64,000 nt of DNA from Hoyosella levis (GCF_026008515.1 NZ_BQYM01000001.1:124001-188000), one strand, 5' to 3'; positions 36,075 through 44,902 are shown, counted from the first letter of the stretch. Notes: generated from the sequence alone by a model not told the origin. Made by a program: numbers and translations.

Positions 36075-36405
36075 GGCGCGACCTGTCCCGCTTCCGGCCG
36101 ACCTTTGACTGGCCACGCGCGGGTTCACGCGGGGCGGCAAGGGCGGGAGGCCATGGCGCTGGGTCGGCGCGGGGGCGCGCCGGCTCGTGGCCGCGCGGGC
36201 ATCGGTCCGGCGCCGACCAGGGGCGTGGTGGTGTTGGCGATCCATGCTCCACGTCCTCCCAGGGCTAAAGGTCTACTTTAGGGTTATCGTAGGGCGCTTC
36301 CGGGCAGGCCGTCGGGTGTTGGTACGTAATCTTGATCACCTCGTTGCCGGAAGACGCGGCGCGCTGCGCGCCGCAGCACGCTGCAGGGATGCAAAATCTT
36401 CTGCT

Positions 36406-36424
36406 TTAGGGTTGACTTGCCTAA
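36406..36424 (+). promoter_or_regulatory. IdeR/DtxR-type iron box upstream of the ABC exporter
   Basis: TTAGGGTTGACTTGCCTAA matches the 19-base IdeR/DtxR consensus (TTAGGTTAGGCTAACCTAA) at 14 positions, with perfect outer TTAGG and CCTAA half-sites. It ends two bases before the GTG start of the first exporter gene, so bound repressor would block transcription. A 10-base direct repeat of its left part, CTTTAGGGTT, occurs at 36276-36285, where CTAAAG-GTCTA-CTTTAG (36265-36281) forms another dyad. The 352-base space 36075-36426 holds no gene that I can support. Confidence 0.68.
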
Positions 36425-36426
36425 CT

Positions 36427-38184
36427 GTGGCGACCACGCAGCACGACACCCAGCCCGCCCCCGCGGCCAGCCTCGCCGAGACGGAAGCACCCTCGGAGAC
36501 GGAACCCGCCCACCGGGGTGAATCCCGCCTGCTCGCGCGCGCCCTCTCCCGCCACCGCCGGCCCCTCGTGGGCGCCACCGTGCTCGTCAGCCTCCACCAG
36601 GCCGCCGAGGCGGCAGTACCGATCGCTATCGGCATCATCGTCGACCGCGCGATCGCCAGCGGCGACCTCCGCTTCCTCGTCCTCGCGCTCGCCGCCCTCG
36701 CCGCCCTCTTCCTCGTGCTCACCTACTCCTGGCGGTTCGGCGCGCGCATCGTCGTCGCCGCGGTGCAGCGCGAGTCGCACGCGCTGCGCGTCGAGGTCGC
36801 GGGGCGGATCCTCGATCCGCGCGGCATCCGCGCGCCGCTCAAGGCTGGCGAGCTCACCACTATCTCCACCACCGATGCCGACAACACGGCCTGGTTCCTC
36901 GACCTGATCCCCCGCGCCGTCGCGGCCCTCACCGCGCTGGCGATCATCTCCGTGGCGCTACTGGTGACCACGCTGCCCCTTGGCCTCATCGTGCTGCTCG
37001 GCACGCCCGCGATCATGGGGCTCGTCCAGCTCGGCTCCCCCGCCCTGATCCGCCGCACCGAGCAGCAGCAGGACTCCGTCGGCCAGGCAACGTCCACCGC
37101 CACCGATGTGGTCACGGGAATGCGCCCCCTGCGCGGCATCGGCGCCGAGGCCAGCGCGACTGCCCTGTTCGATCGGCGCAGCCAGGCGGCGCTCTCCGCA
37201 CGGCTGCGGGCTGCCCGGGCGCATAGCCTTGTCACCGCCCTCGGCGTGACCGCTAGCGCCCTGCTCGCGGTCGGCGTCGTTGGCGGCGCGGGCTGGATGG
37301 CGCTGACCGGCACGCTCACGCCGGGCGAGCTGATCATCGTGGCGGGGCTCGCGCAGTTCCTCCTCGAGCCGCTCGGGCTGCTCGCCTCGATCCCGCCGAT
37401 GCTTGCCGCGGCGCGCGGGTCCGCGCGCCGCATCGCGCTGGTGCTCGACGCCCCCTTCGATTCCGCGCCGGGCCCCGGCAGCGCTCCGCCCCCGTCCGGA
37501 ACGAGCCTCGAGCTGCGCGGCGTCTCGCACCAGGGCCTGTCCGGCATCGACCTCGCCATCGGCGCGGGCGAGCATGTCGCGGTCTTCGCGCATGACCCCG
37601 GCGACGCCGACGCCCTCGCTACCGTGCTCGCCAGCCATGCGCCCGAGCGCGGCACCGTTCTCATCGACGGCACGGACATCTCCCAGCTCGGGCTCGCGCG
37701 GGCGCGCAGCGCCCTGCTCGTCGAGCCGCACCACACCGAGCTGTTCGCCGGCACCATCGGTGACAACATCACCCTCGGCCAGGCGGGCAGCGATCTCGAC
37801 CGGGTGCTCGCGGCATCCGCTGCCGCCGATGTCGTTGCTGCCCACCCCGATGGGCTCGACCATGCCGTTGCCGATCGCGGCGCGACGTTGTCGGGGGGCC
37901 AGCGGCAGCGGCTCGCCCTCGCCCGCGCGCTGCACGCCGTGCCCCCGATCCTCGTCCTGCACGACCCCACCACTGCCGTCGATGCCGTCACCGAGCAATC
38001 CATCGCCACGGGGATCCGGGCGCTGCGGGCAGGACGCACCACGGTGACCATCACCCGCAGCCCGGCGCTGCTCGCCGCGGCCGATCGGGTGGTCGCGCTG
38101 CAGGACGGCCAGGTTGCATCGAGCGCGACGCATGCCTGGCTGATGGAGCACGACCCCGCGTACCGCGCCGAGGTGGCCCGATGA
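36427..38184 (+). CDS. Heterodimeric ABC exporter subunit 1 (degenerate ATP site)
   Basis: A 585-residue half-transporter: six membrane helices (to about 320) and an ATPase domain. The Walker A region reads AVFAHDPGDADALATVL (about 382-398) and lacks the GxxGxGKS/T core. Walker B is ILVLHDPTTAVD, with His-Asp in place of Asp-Glu, and the H-loop histidine is missing (TITRSPALL). The signature LSGGQRQRLALARAL (about 489) is intact. The likely start is GTG 36427, with no ribosome site, so the mRNA is probably leaderless. It overlaps subunit 2 by 4 bases. The iron box suggests siderophore or metal-linked transport. Confidence 0.85.
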   Translation: MATTQHDTQPAPAASLAETEAPSETEPAHRGESRLLARALSRHRRPLVGATVLVSLHQAAEAAVPIAIGIIVDRAIASGDLRFLVLALAALAALFLVLTYSWRFGARIVVAAVQRESHALRVEVAGRILDPRGIRAPLKAGELTTISTTDADNTAWFLDLIPRAVAALTALAIISVALLVTTLPLGLIVLLGTPAIMGLVQLGSPALIRRTEQQQDSVGQATSTATDVVTGMRPLRGIGAEASATALFDRRSQAALSARLRAARAHSLVTALGVTASALLAVGVVGGAGWMALTGTLTPGELIIVAGLAQFLLEPLGLLASIPPMLAAARGSARRIALVLDAPFDSAPGPGSAPPPSGTSLELRGVSHQGLSGIDLAIGAGEHVAVFAHDPGDADALATVLASHAPERGTVLIDGTDISQLGLARARSALLVEPHHTELFAGTIGDNITLGQAGSDLDRVLAASAAADVVAAHPDGLDHAVADRGATLSGGQRQRLALARALHAVPPILVLHDPTTAVDAVTEQSIATGIRALRAGRTTVTITRSPALLAAADRVVALQDGQVASSATHAWLMEHDPAYRAEVAR

Positions 38185-39944
38185 GCGAGCAGCATCTCCT
38201 GCCCATTGCCACCCCGCGCGCCACCTCCCGCTGGCTGGGCGCCGAGCTGCGCGCGCGGTGGCGGACCGGGGCGCTCGCCCTGCTCGCGTCCCTCGGCGCG
38301 ACCATCGCCGCCATCGTTCCCGTGCTCGTGCTCGGCATCCTCGTCGACGCCGTGCGGGACGGAGCTCCGGGCACGCGCATCGCGCCCTACATCGCGGTCC
38401 TTGTCGTCGCCGCGCTCCTGGCCGGAAGCCTCGCCGGGTGTTCCTACTACCTCGTCGCGCGGCTCGGCGAGACCATCCTCGCGGACCTGCGCGAACGGTT
38501 CGTCGCGACCGTCCTGAGGCTTCCCCTCGCCGCGCTCGATGCCAGCGGCCGTGGTGATGTGCTGTCGCGGTCCGGCGATGACGTCGCCACCATCGGCAAG
38601 GCCGTCACGCAGGTGGTGCCCAATCTCGTGACCGCGCTGCTGATGGTCATTCTCAGCATCGGCGCGATGTTCGGCCTCGACTGGCGGCTCGGCCTCACCG
38701 GCCTGGTCGCGATCCCCATGTACTGGCTGGCGCTGCGGTTCTACCTGCCGCGCTCCGGGCCGATGTACCGGGCGGAGCGGATCGCGATGGGCGAGCGCTC
38801 CGAGGCGCTGGTCAGCAGCATCCACGCGACCCGCACGATCCGCGCCTACCAGCTCGAGCCCCGCCAGATCGAGCGGATCGACACCGCGTCCGCCCGGGCG
38901 CGCGACCTATCGATCTCGGTGTTCGGCCTCTTCACGCGCCTGGTGGGCCGGGGCAACCGGGCCGAGTTCACCGGGCTCGCCACCATCCTCGCGGTCGGGT
39001 TCCTCCTCGTCGATGCCGGCGAGGTGTCGGTCGGTCAGACCGCGGCGGCGGCGCTGCTGTTCCATCGGCTGTTCAATCCGATCGGCCTGGTGCTGTGGAC
39101 CTTCGATGACATGCAGTCGGCGACGGCGAGCCTCGCGCGCCTCGTCGGCGTGATCACCCACCCCGATGCCGTGCGCGCGCCTGCTCCCGCACGCCTCCCC
39201 GACCGGCATGACGTCGAGCTGACCGGGATCCACCACGCCTATGATGGCGCCCACGAGGTGCTCCACGACATCACTGTGGTCATTCCCGAGGGACAGCGGG
39301 TCGCGCTCGTCGGCGCCACCGGGGCGGGCAAGTCCACGCTCGCGCAGATCGCCGCGGGCAGCCATCCGCCGACGCGCGGCTCGGTGACCATCGGCGGGCA
39401 GCCCGTCGCCAGCCTCGGTGACCGCCTGCGCGAGGTGGTGGCGATCCTCAGCCAGGAGGTGCACGTCTTTACCGGCACCATCGCTGACGATGTGCGCCTC
39501 GCCGATCCCACCGCCACCGAGGACCAGGTCGTCGCGGTGCTGGCCCGCGCCGGTGCGATGGAATGGATCGCGGCATTGCCGCTCGGCCTGGCCACCGAGG
39601 TCGGGGAAGGTGGGCATCAGCTCACTGCCGCGCAGGCCCAGCAGCTCGCGCTCGCCCGGCTCATGCTGGCCGATCCGCCAGTGGTCGTGCTCGACGAGGC
39701 CACCGCGGAGGCGGGCAGCGCGGGCGCGCGCGCCCTCGAGGCGGCGGCGCGGGAGGCGTGCGCGGGGCGCACGTCGCTGATCGTCGCGCACCGGCTCAAC
39801 CAGGCCCAGTCCGCTGACCGCGTCATCGTGCTCGAGCGGGGGCGCATCGTCGAGGAGGGCACCCACGACGAGCTGCTCGCCCGCTCCGGGACGTACGCGC
39901 GATTGTGGGCCGCTTGGGCTGATGCCGGGACGAGCGCCCGGTGA
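38181..39944 (+). CDS. Heterodimeric ABC exporter subunit 2 (intact Walker motifs)
   Basis: A 587-residue half-transporter, six membrane helices followed by an ATPase domain. Walker A GATGAGKST (about 380) and Walker B VVVLDEATAEA (about 501) are intact and the H-loop IVAHRLNQAQ is present, but the signature is LTAAQAQQLALARL instead of LSGGQ. Paired with subunit 1 this gives one working ATP site (Walker A here, LSGGQ there) and one degenerate site, as in known asymmetric heterodimeric exporters. It is coupled to subunit 1 by ATGA. Substrate not known; iron control suggests a siderophore-related role. Confidence 0.88.
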   Translation: MSEQHLLPIATPRATSRWLGAELRARWRTGALALLASLGATIAAIVPVLVLGILVDAVRDGAPGTRIAPYIAVLVVAALLAGSLAGCSYYLVARLGETILADLRERFVATVLRLPLAALDASGRGDVLSRSGDDVATIGKAVTQVVPNLVTALLMVILSIGAMFGLDWRLGLTGLVAIPMYWLALRFYLPRSGPMYRAERIAMGERSEALVSSIHATRTIRAYQLEPRQIERIDTASARARDLSISVFGLFTRLVGRGNRAEFTGLATILAVGFLLVDAGEVSVGQTAAAALLFHRLFNPIGLVLWTFDDMQSATASLARLVGVITHPDAVRAPAPARLPDRHDVELTGIHHAYDGAHEVLHDITVVIPEGQRVALVGATGAGKSTLAQIAAGSHPPTRGSVTIGGQPVASLGDRLREVVAILSQEVHVFTGTIADDVRLADPTATEDQVVAVLARAGAMEWIAALPLGLATEVGEGGHQLTAAQAQQLALARLMLADPPVVVLDEATAEAGSAGARALEAAAREACAGRTSLIVAHRLNQAQSADRVIVLERGRIVEEGTHDELLARSGTYARLWAAWADAGTSAR

Positions 39945-39993
39945 GCCACCGCGGAGCGGCCCCCGGGTCGCGCGGAACGATAAGCTAGCACCC

Positions 39994-41046
39994 GTGGGCT
40001 CAGAATCGATCGAGCAGCAGCAACCCCCGGTGCTCACCGATGGGGTGGTGACGCTGCGACCGTGGCGCGAGAGCGACATCGAGGTGGCGCTGCGCGGACA
40101 CGATGGCGAGGCGCACCGCTGGATCGGCACGCCCGATTCCCGGCGGATCGCCGAGGCGCCCCACGAGGCTGCCGAGGCTTTCCGCACGGGCGAGCTGCTC
40201 AGCCTCGTCATCGAGCACGAGGAACTGCCCGTGGGCTACGTGGAGGTCCGGCGCGCCGCCAATCGCACCGGGGAGCTAGCGTGGCTGCTCTTCGCCGGGA
40301 ACCGGGGCCGGGGCCTGGCCACCCGTGCGCTCGCCCTGCTCGCCGAGTACGCCTTCGACTCGCTCGGCTACGCGCGCTTGCAGGCCCACGTCGATCCCGA
40401 CGACGAGCGGTCGATCCGCCTGGCCACCCGCGCCGGGATGCGCCGCGAGGGAACCTTGCGGCAGGGCGCGATCCGCGCGGACGCGAACACCGAGCCGACC
40501 GAGCGGCGGCGCGATGCGGTGGTGCTCGCGCGCCTCGCCGATGACCGTCCCCTCTACGACCCGGCCGGATTCCGGGAGATCCTCAACGCGTTCCTGCCCC
40601 GCAAGCGCGCCATCGCGCAGCTGATCGTCCGCGACGAGGAGGGGCGTGTTCTGCTCTGCCAGCTGACGTACAAGCGGGACTGGGACCTGCCGGGCGGGGT
40701 CGTGGAAGTGGGCGAGTCCCCGCATCTCGCCGCGGGCCGCGAGGCCGAGGAGGAGCTGGGCGTCACCCTCGACGCCGGTCCCCTCGTGCTCACCGACTGG
40801 CTGCCCCCCTGGGGTGGCTGGGATGATGCCGTGTGCCTGGTGTTCGACGGCGGGATCCACGACAGCAGCATCGTCGATCGCATGGTGCTCGAGGCCAAGG
40901 AGATCCGCGGCGCCCAGTTCTGCAGCATCGAGCAGGTGCGGCGGGTGTGCGCGGACTTCACCGCGCGCCGCATCGAGGCCGCGCTCGCCGCGCTCGAGGG
41001 CAAGGGGATCGCCTACACCGAGTCCGGCCGCGCGCCCGGCGAGTGA
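39994..41046 (+). CDS. GNAT acetyltransferase - Nudix hydrolase fusion
   Basis: A 350-residue two-domain protein. Residues 1-175 form a RimJ/RimL-type GNAT acetyltransferase (TLRPWRESDIEVAL, then LAWLLFAGNRGRGLATRALALLAEYAFDSLGYARLQAHVDPDDERSIRLATRAGMRREG). Residues 205-345 form a Nudix hydrolase with a complete Nudix box (G-x5-E-x7-REAEEELGV). The GTG at 39994 lies 8 bases after a GATAAGCT box and has no ribosome site, so it is probably leaderless. The fusion suggests linked acetylation and nucleotide-pyrophosphate cleavage, but no substrate is known. Confidence 0.85.
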   Translation: MGSESIEQQQPPVLTDGVVTLRPWRESDIEVALRGHDGEAHRWIGTPDSRRIAEAPHEAAEAFRTGELLSLVIEHEELPVGYVEVRRAANRTGELAWLLFAGNRGRGLATRALALLAEYAFDSLGYARLQAHVDPDDERSIRLATRAGMRREGTLRQGAIRADANTEPTERRRDAVVLARLADDRPLYDPAGFREILNAFLPRKRAIAQLIVRDEEGRVLLCQLTYKRDWDLPGGVVEVGESPHLAAGREAEEELGVTLDAGPLVLTDWLPPWGGWDDAVCLVFDGGIHDSSIVDRMVLEAKEIRGAQFCSIEQVRRVCADFTARRIEAALAALEGKGIAYTESGRAPGE

Positions 41047-41070
41047 TTCACCGACCACGAAGGAGCTCGC

Positions 41071-41412
41071 ATGGCGATCGGTGGCGCTACTCTGGCTGAC
41101 CTCGGGCCCGTCGAGGTGCGCATCGGCACGATCATCGAGGCGTGGGCCAACCCCAGGGCCCGCAAGCCTGCCCTGGTGCTGCGCATCGATCTCGGGCCGC
41201 TGGGCATCCGCACGTCGAGCGCGCAGATCACCGATCTGTACGAGCCCGAGCAGCTCGTCGGCAAGCAGGTGGCGTGCGTGTGCAACCTCGAGCCGGTGCG
41301 GGTGGCGGGCATCAAGTCGGAGGTGCTCACCCTCGGCGCGCATCGCGAGGATGGGGCGGTGACGCTGGTGACGGTGGATCATCCCTGCCCCGACGGCAGC
41401 GTTCTGGCGTAG
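41071..41412 (+). CDS. CsaA-like tRNA-binding domain protein
   Basis: A 113-residue single-domain protein of the EMAP/tRNA-binding OB fold. The pattern VEVRIGTIIEAWANPRARKPALVLRIDLGPLGIRTSSAQITDLY...LVGKQVACVCNLEPVRVAGIKSEVLTLGA is that of CsaA. CsaA proteins bind tRNA-like or nascent-chain ligands and have been linked to secretion as chaperones. AAGGAG precedes the ATG. It follows the GNAT-Nudix gene by 24 bases, probably in one operon, and ends 4 bases from a convergent gene. Confidence 0.9.
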   Translation: MAIGGATLADLGPVEVRIGTIIEAWANPRARKPALVLRIDLGPLGIRTSSAQITDLYEPEQLVGKQVACVCNLEPVRVAGIKSEVLTLGAHREDGAVTLVTVDHPCPDGSVLA

Positions 41413-41416
41413 CGGG

Positions 41417-42064
41417 CTACCCCGCCCGCAGGCGCTCGATCTCGGCGCGCAGCTGCTGCACCTCGCTGCGCAGTTCCACGATCTGGGCCTGGTAGAGGCC
41501 GGAGAGCTCGGAGATGTAGTCACGGTCGTAGAGCGGCACGATGCTGCGCGCGCAGTTCCAGTCGCGCGCCTCGATGTCGAGGATGATGCTGCGCTCGGCC
41601 TGGGCGGTCATTCGGGTGGTGCCGATCGTCACGAGCCGCTCGAGCAGGTCCGGGTCGGTGTCGCGGTCGATGACGGTGGCGGTGCCGAGGAGCTTGAGGC
41701 GTTGCCGCCGAGGGTGGTCGATGAGGATCAGCGCGACGCGCCCGTTGTGCTCGATGTTGCCGACCGAGGCGTACTGGGCGTTGCCGCGCAGGTCCGCGAA
41801 ACCGATGCGATTGCCGCCGAGGTGCTGGAGGAAGCCGCGGGGCCCGCTGCGGTACTGGAGGTAGGGCCATCCGGCAGGGGTGATGGTGGCAAGGTGGAAC
41901 TGGAAGGCGCGGGCGAGGAAGGCGAGCTCGCGGTCGCCGAGATCCTGCGGGCCGTCGTCGGGGCGCTCGAGGTGGGTGCCGTAGGCAACGTAGGAGCCGC
42001 TGCGGTGCTGGCGCTCGAGGGCGTGCTCGCCGAGGACTAGATGGTGGTAGCGGTTGTTGATCAT
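41417..42064 (-). CDS. Pyridoxamine 5'-phosphate oxidase-like flavoprotein with coiled-coil tail
   Basis: A 215-residue split-barrel FMN-binding family member. The core FHLATITPAGWPYLQYRSGPRGFLQHLGGNRIGFADLRGNAQYASVGNIEHNGRVALILIDHP is typical of PNPOx-like proteins. The last 35 residues (LYQAQIVELRSEVQQLRAEIERLRAG) form a leucine-rich coiled coil, so it probably dimerises or binds a partner there. Its start overlaps the stop of the preceding gene (ATGA). Third gene of an operon with an SDR and a conserved hypothetical. Substrate unknown. Confidence 0.85.
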   Translation of the reverse strand: MINNRYHHLVLGEHALERQHRSGSYVAYGTHLERPDDGPQDLGDRELAFLARAFQFHLATITPAGWPYLQYRSGPRGFLQHLGGNRIGFADLRGNAQYASVGNIEHNGRVALILIDHPRRQRLKLLGTATVIDRDTDPDLLERLVTIGTTRMTAQAERSIILDIEARDWNCARSIVPLYDRDYISELSGLYQAQIVELRSEVQQLRAEIERLRAG

Positions 42065-42534
42065 CGCGGATCATCCGCAGCACCGTCGCGGCGCGGCGGC
42101 GCGGGCTCGTGCCCGGGCCTGCCGGGGGTCCGGTTGCTCTCCTTCACCTCGGCCTCGAGGATGTGGCGGATCCCCTCGGCGAGGGTGTCCCGGGCATGCT
42201 GCTCGAGCTCGCGGAAGGTGGTCCAGTAGCCGTCGTCGAACTCCTCGACGACCTGGAAGGTCCAGCGGCCATCCAGCACATTGAGCCCGATCAGCTCGGT
42301 GCGCAGCCGTTCGGCGAGCTGCTCGTGCCCGGCATCGGCGAACTGCTCGACAGCATCGCTGAGGCGCTTGTCCGCTCCGCCGATGAGCTGGTGGAACGAG
42401 TAGAGGTGGCCACGGGCCCGCTCGACCATCTCGAGGGCCTCGGAGAGCTTGCCGAGCGCGGCTACCGTCTCGTCGTCGATGCCGTGCGGGCGCCTGCCCC
42501 GCGAGCTCCCGGCGGTGGGATCGGGGCCGGTCAT
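42061..42534 (-). CDS. Conserved mycobacterial-type hypothetical protein
   Basis: A 157-residue soluble, acidic, mostly helical protein. The stretch ALGKLSEALEMVERARGHLYSFHQLIGGADKRL and the later LNVLDGRWTFQVVEEFDDGYW appear in unnamed proteins of mycobacteria and relatives, as I recall. No catalytic motif is visible. It overlaps its neighbours by 4 bases on both sides, in the middle of an SDR - hypothetical - PNPOx operon, so a shared redox-related role is possible but not shown. Confidence 0.8.
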   Translation of the reverse strand: MTGPDPTAGSSRGRRPHGIDDETVAALGKLSEALEMVERARGHLYSFHQLIGGADKRLSDAVEQFADAGHEQLAERLRTELIGLNVLDGRWTFQVVEEFDDGYWTTFRELEQHARDTLAEGIRHILEAEVKESNRTPGRPGHEPAPPRRDGAADDPR

Positions 42535-43322
42535 GCGCGATCGATCCGTCGATTAATGGCGCGCAGCAGCCGCAGCGGGGTGACCTGGGCGCTGGCGAGC
42601 ATGGCGGAGGCCTGGGCGCCGACGGGTACGTGCACGGCCCGCGGCACTCGCCACCGGTGGGGCCGCGCGACGGCGATGATCTTGTTCGCCACGTCCTCGG
42701 GGTCCAGGTGCACGCCGAGGGACTTCATGGAGCTGGTCTTCTCGGTGGTGATCATCGCGGTATCGACGAACAGGGGCCAGATGGCGGTGACGCGGATATC
42801 GTCGCGGCGCCATTCGAGGTCGAGGGCCTCGGTCAGGCCTCGCACGGCGAACTTGCTGGCGGAGTAGGCGGCGAGCTCGGCCTGCCCATAGATGGCAGAG
42901 GCGGAGCACAGGTTGATGACGTGCGCGCCGGGCGTGGCCTTGAGGTAGGGATGCGCGAGGTAGCAGCCGTTGAGCACGCCATCGACGTTGACGCGGGTGA
43001 TCTGGTGCTGCGAGTCGAGGGGAATGTCGACGAAGGGACCGGCCCGGAGGATGCCGGCATTGTTGACGAGCACATCCAGGCGCCCGCTAGTGCGATCCAT
43101 GAACGCATCGAGCGCAGCGGTCCAGGAGCCGGGGTCGGTGACGTCGAGATAGCCGGGGACGATGCTGTCGCCGGGCGCGCTGCGGGCGAGACGGTCGGTT
43201 CCGGCCTCGTCGATGTCATATGCGCCGACGAGGTAGCCGGACCGGGCGAAGGCAAGCGCGGTGGCACGGCCGATCCCGGCAGCGGCACCAGTGATCAGGA
43301 CTGTGGGGCGGGTGGCAGGCAC
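42531..43322 (-). CDS. Short-chain dehydrogenase/reductase
   Basis: A classical SDR of about 263 residues. It has the cofactor motif TGAAAGIGRA, NNAG, a catalytic Ser in NLCSASAIYG and YSASK (Tyr-x-x-x-Lys). The Asp in GAYDIDEAG after the second strand favours NAD(H). I chose the GTG at 43322 because AGGAAGGGGG lies upstream; an in-frame start at 43346 is also possible. First gene of a three-gene operon with 4-base overlaps. The hydrophobic C-terminal region is typical of mycobacterial lipid-active SDRs. Substrate unknown. Confidence 0.88.
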   Translation of the reverse strand: MPATRPTVLITGAAAGIGRATALAFARSGYLVGAYDIDEAGTDRLARSAPGDSIVPGYLDVTDPGSWTAALDAFMDRTSGRLDVLVNNAGILRAGPFVDIPLDSQHQITRVNVDGVLNGCYLAHPYLKATPGAHVINLCSASAIYGQAELAAYSASKFAVRGLTEALDLEWRRDDIRVTAIWPLFVDTAMITTEKTSSMKSLGVHLDPEDVANKIIAVARPHRWRVPRAVHVPVGAQASAMLASAQVTPLRLLRAINRRIDRA

Positions 43323-43384
43323 GGGCTCGGGCCCCCTTCCTCGCATTGGGCTTGGCCCATGATGCCGACGGACATGCTGCCAGC

Positions 43385-44842
43385 CTAGCGCCCCCGGTCC
43401 CGGCTGGCTGCCTGCTCTCCTGCGGCGAGCCGGTAGTGCTCGTCGAGCGAGTCGCGCAGCATGGCGAGGTAGTCGCGCGGGTGGGCAAGGGAGGTCGCGT
43501 CGGCAATGAATCCGAGCGCGGCGATATCGCCGAGCGAGGTGAGATGATGCGACATGTGCGCTCCGGGGTTGAGCAGCGGAAGCCCGAACGACACCCGGAC
43601 GGGAGCATCAGCGAAATACATGGGCTCGGGCCCGCGGGGCACGTTGGCCAGGCTCGTGTTGACCGGTGATCCGTTCGATCGTGGCGCGAGGCGGCTGGCT
43701 GCAGTGAGCAAGCCTGGTGGCAGGGTGCGGATCGCCCGCTCGATGGGCACGCGCGCGCCGTCGCGGATTGCTTGCTTGCGCGCTCGTGATTCGCGCGCGA
43801 TCGCGGCGAGCCGCTCGCGCGGGTCGCTGGCCTGCAGGTCGAGGGGGATGATCGCGCCGGTGATCTCGTTGCCGAGCAGCTCCGAGGTGCCGGTAGCGCG
43901 GTCGTGGCCATGCTTCTGGAGCGCGACGGTGATGGCGCAGTGGATGGGTCGCTCGGGGATGGTGCTAAACCGCTCGAGGTAGCGGCGCTGGGCACCGGCG
44001 ATGACCGACAGGGCGACATCGTTGATCGTGGCGCCGGGCGCGAGCTGCCGGATCGTCGTGAGGTGCGCGAGCGGCATGGGGAAGCCGTCATAGACGCGGT
44101 GGGTGAACCCGGACGCGTCGAGGATCGTTTGGGGGCGGGGATCGAGCGCGGCGAGGCTGGATCGCGCGTGCCTGGCCGCGCGCTGCGCCTCGAGCAGCGA
44201 GCTCGCGATGGTGCGGGCCCGGCGCGGGATGTCGGCGAGCGCGGCGGGGAGGGATGCAGCGGGGCGCGGCCGCGGGGGCGCGATGGCGCCCGCCTGGCGG
44301 GACAGCTCGGCGCTGGGCAGTTCGGCGCTGGAAAGTTCGGCGCTGGGCTCGGAGGGAAGCAGCTGGCGCGCGAACTGGACGATCGCCGCGCCATCGAGCA
44401 CCGCGTGGTCGGCGGTGATGATGAGCGCCGCGGCGTCCTTCATGGGCATGGGCGGGTCGATGAGGCCGGTGAGGAGGATGATCCTCCATGGTGGCCGATC
44501 CTCGTCGAGCGATTCCTCGGCGATATCGACGAGGTCCCGGCAGGCGTCGGACCACTTCCGTTCGCCCGATACCGGCCTGACCTCGACGTGGCGAGCGAGG
44601 TCGGGCTCGACGGCGGGCTCGAGCATCGTGCGGCCGATGCCGAGTGGCGCGGGCCTCGGCACCGCGGCATAGAGGGGATGGTCCTTGAGCATCGCGGCCA
44701 CGTAGGCCTGGAGCTGCTCGGCGGTCCGGGGCGCCGACTGGCTGCCGTCGAGCTCGATGAGGTTCAGGCTGGCCATGTTTCGACGAAACAGCTTGCGGGA
44801 CATGTGCCAGATGAGCGAGCTCGTATCGTCGATGTAGGCCAT
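43385..44842 (-). CDS. WS/DGAT-type acyltransferase
   Basis: A 485-residue member of the wax ester synthase / diacylglycerol acyltransferase family, from the N-terminal YIDDTSSLIWHMSR to the C-terminal region with NVPRGPEPMYFADAPV. The active-site motif HHxxxDG reads DHAVLDG, with the first His replaced by Asp and the catalytic second His kept. A segment of three pentapeptide repeats follows (44304-44348). These enzymes store fatty acids as wax ester or triacylglycerol. The start at ATG 44842 gives the usual family N-terminus. It follows narI by 60 bases on the same strand. Confidence 0.87.
   Translation of the reverse strand: MAYIDDTSSLIWHMSRKLFRRNMASLNLIELDGSQSAPRTAEQLQAYVAAMLKDHPLYAAVPRPAPLGIGRTMLEPAVEPDLARHVEVRPVSGERKWSDACRDLVDIAEESLDEDRPPWRIILLTGLIDPPMPMKDAAALIITADHAVLDGAAIVQFARQLLPSEPSAELSSAELPSAELSRQAGAIAPPRPRPAASLPAALADIPRRARTIASSLLEAQRAARHARSSLAALDPRPQTILDASGFTHRVYDGFPMPLAHLTTIRQLAPGATINDVALSVIAGAQRRYLERFSTIPERPIHCAITVALQKHGHDRATGTSELLGNEITGAIIPLDLQASDPRERLAAIARESRARKQAIRDGARVPIERAIRTLPPGLLTAASRLAPRSNGSPVNTSLANVPRGPEPMYFADAPVRVSFGLPLLNPGAHMSHHLTSLGDIAALGFIADATSLAHPRDYLAMLRDSLDEHYRLAAGEQAASRDRGR
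44304..44348 (-). repeat. Three tandem 15-base units inside the WS/DGAT gene
   Basis: Units AGCTCGGCGCTGGGC, AGTTCGGCGCTGGAA and AGTTCGGCGCTGGGC on the plus strand encode three Ser-Ala-Glu-Leu-x pentapeptides in the WS/DGAT protein, just after the active-site region. The repeat is in phase, so copy-number change would keep the frame. Confidence 0.8.
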
Positions 44843-44902
44843 AAGGCCGACGTTAGCAGCGGCGCCGCCACCCGGCATGTCGGACCGCGCCCGCGCGCGG
44901 GC

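Noticed and set aside
36265-36285. A second full IdeR box
   Set aside because: Only the left half resembles the consensus; overall match is about 8 of 19 positions.
36723-38825. 700-codon minus-strand frame antisense to the ABC exporter
   Set aside because: The exporter motifs are on the plus strand and the frame runs across the junction of the two subunit genes.
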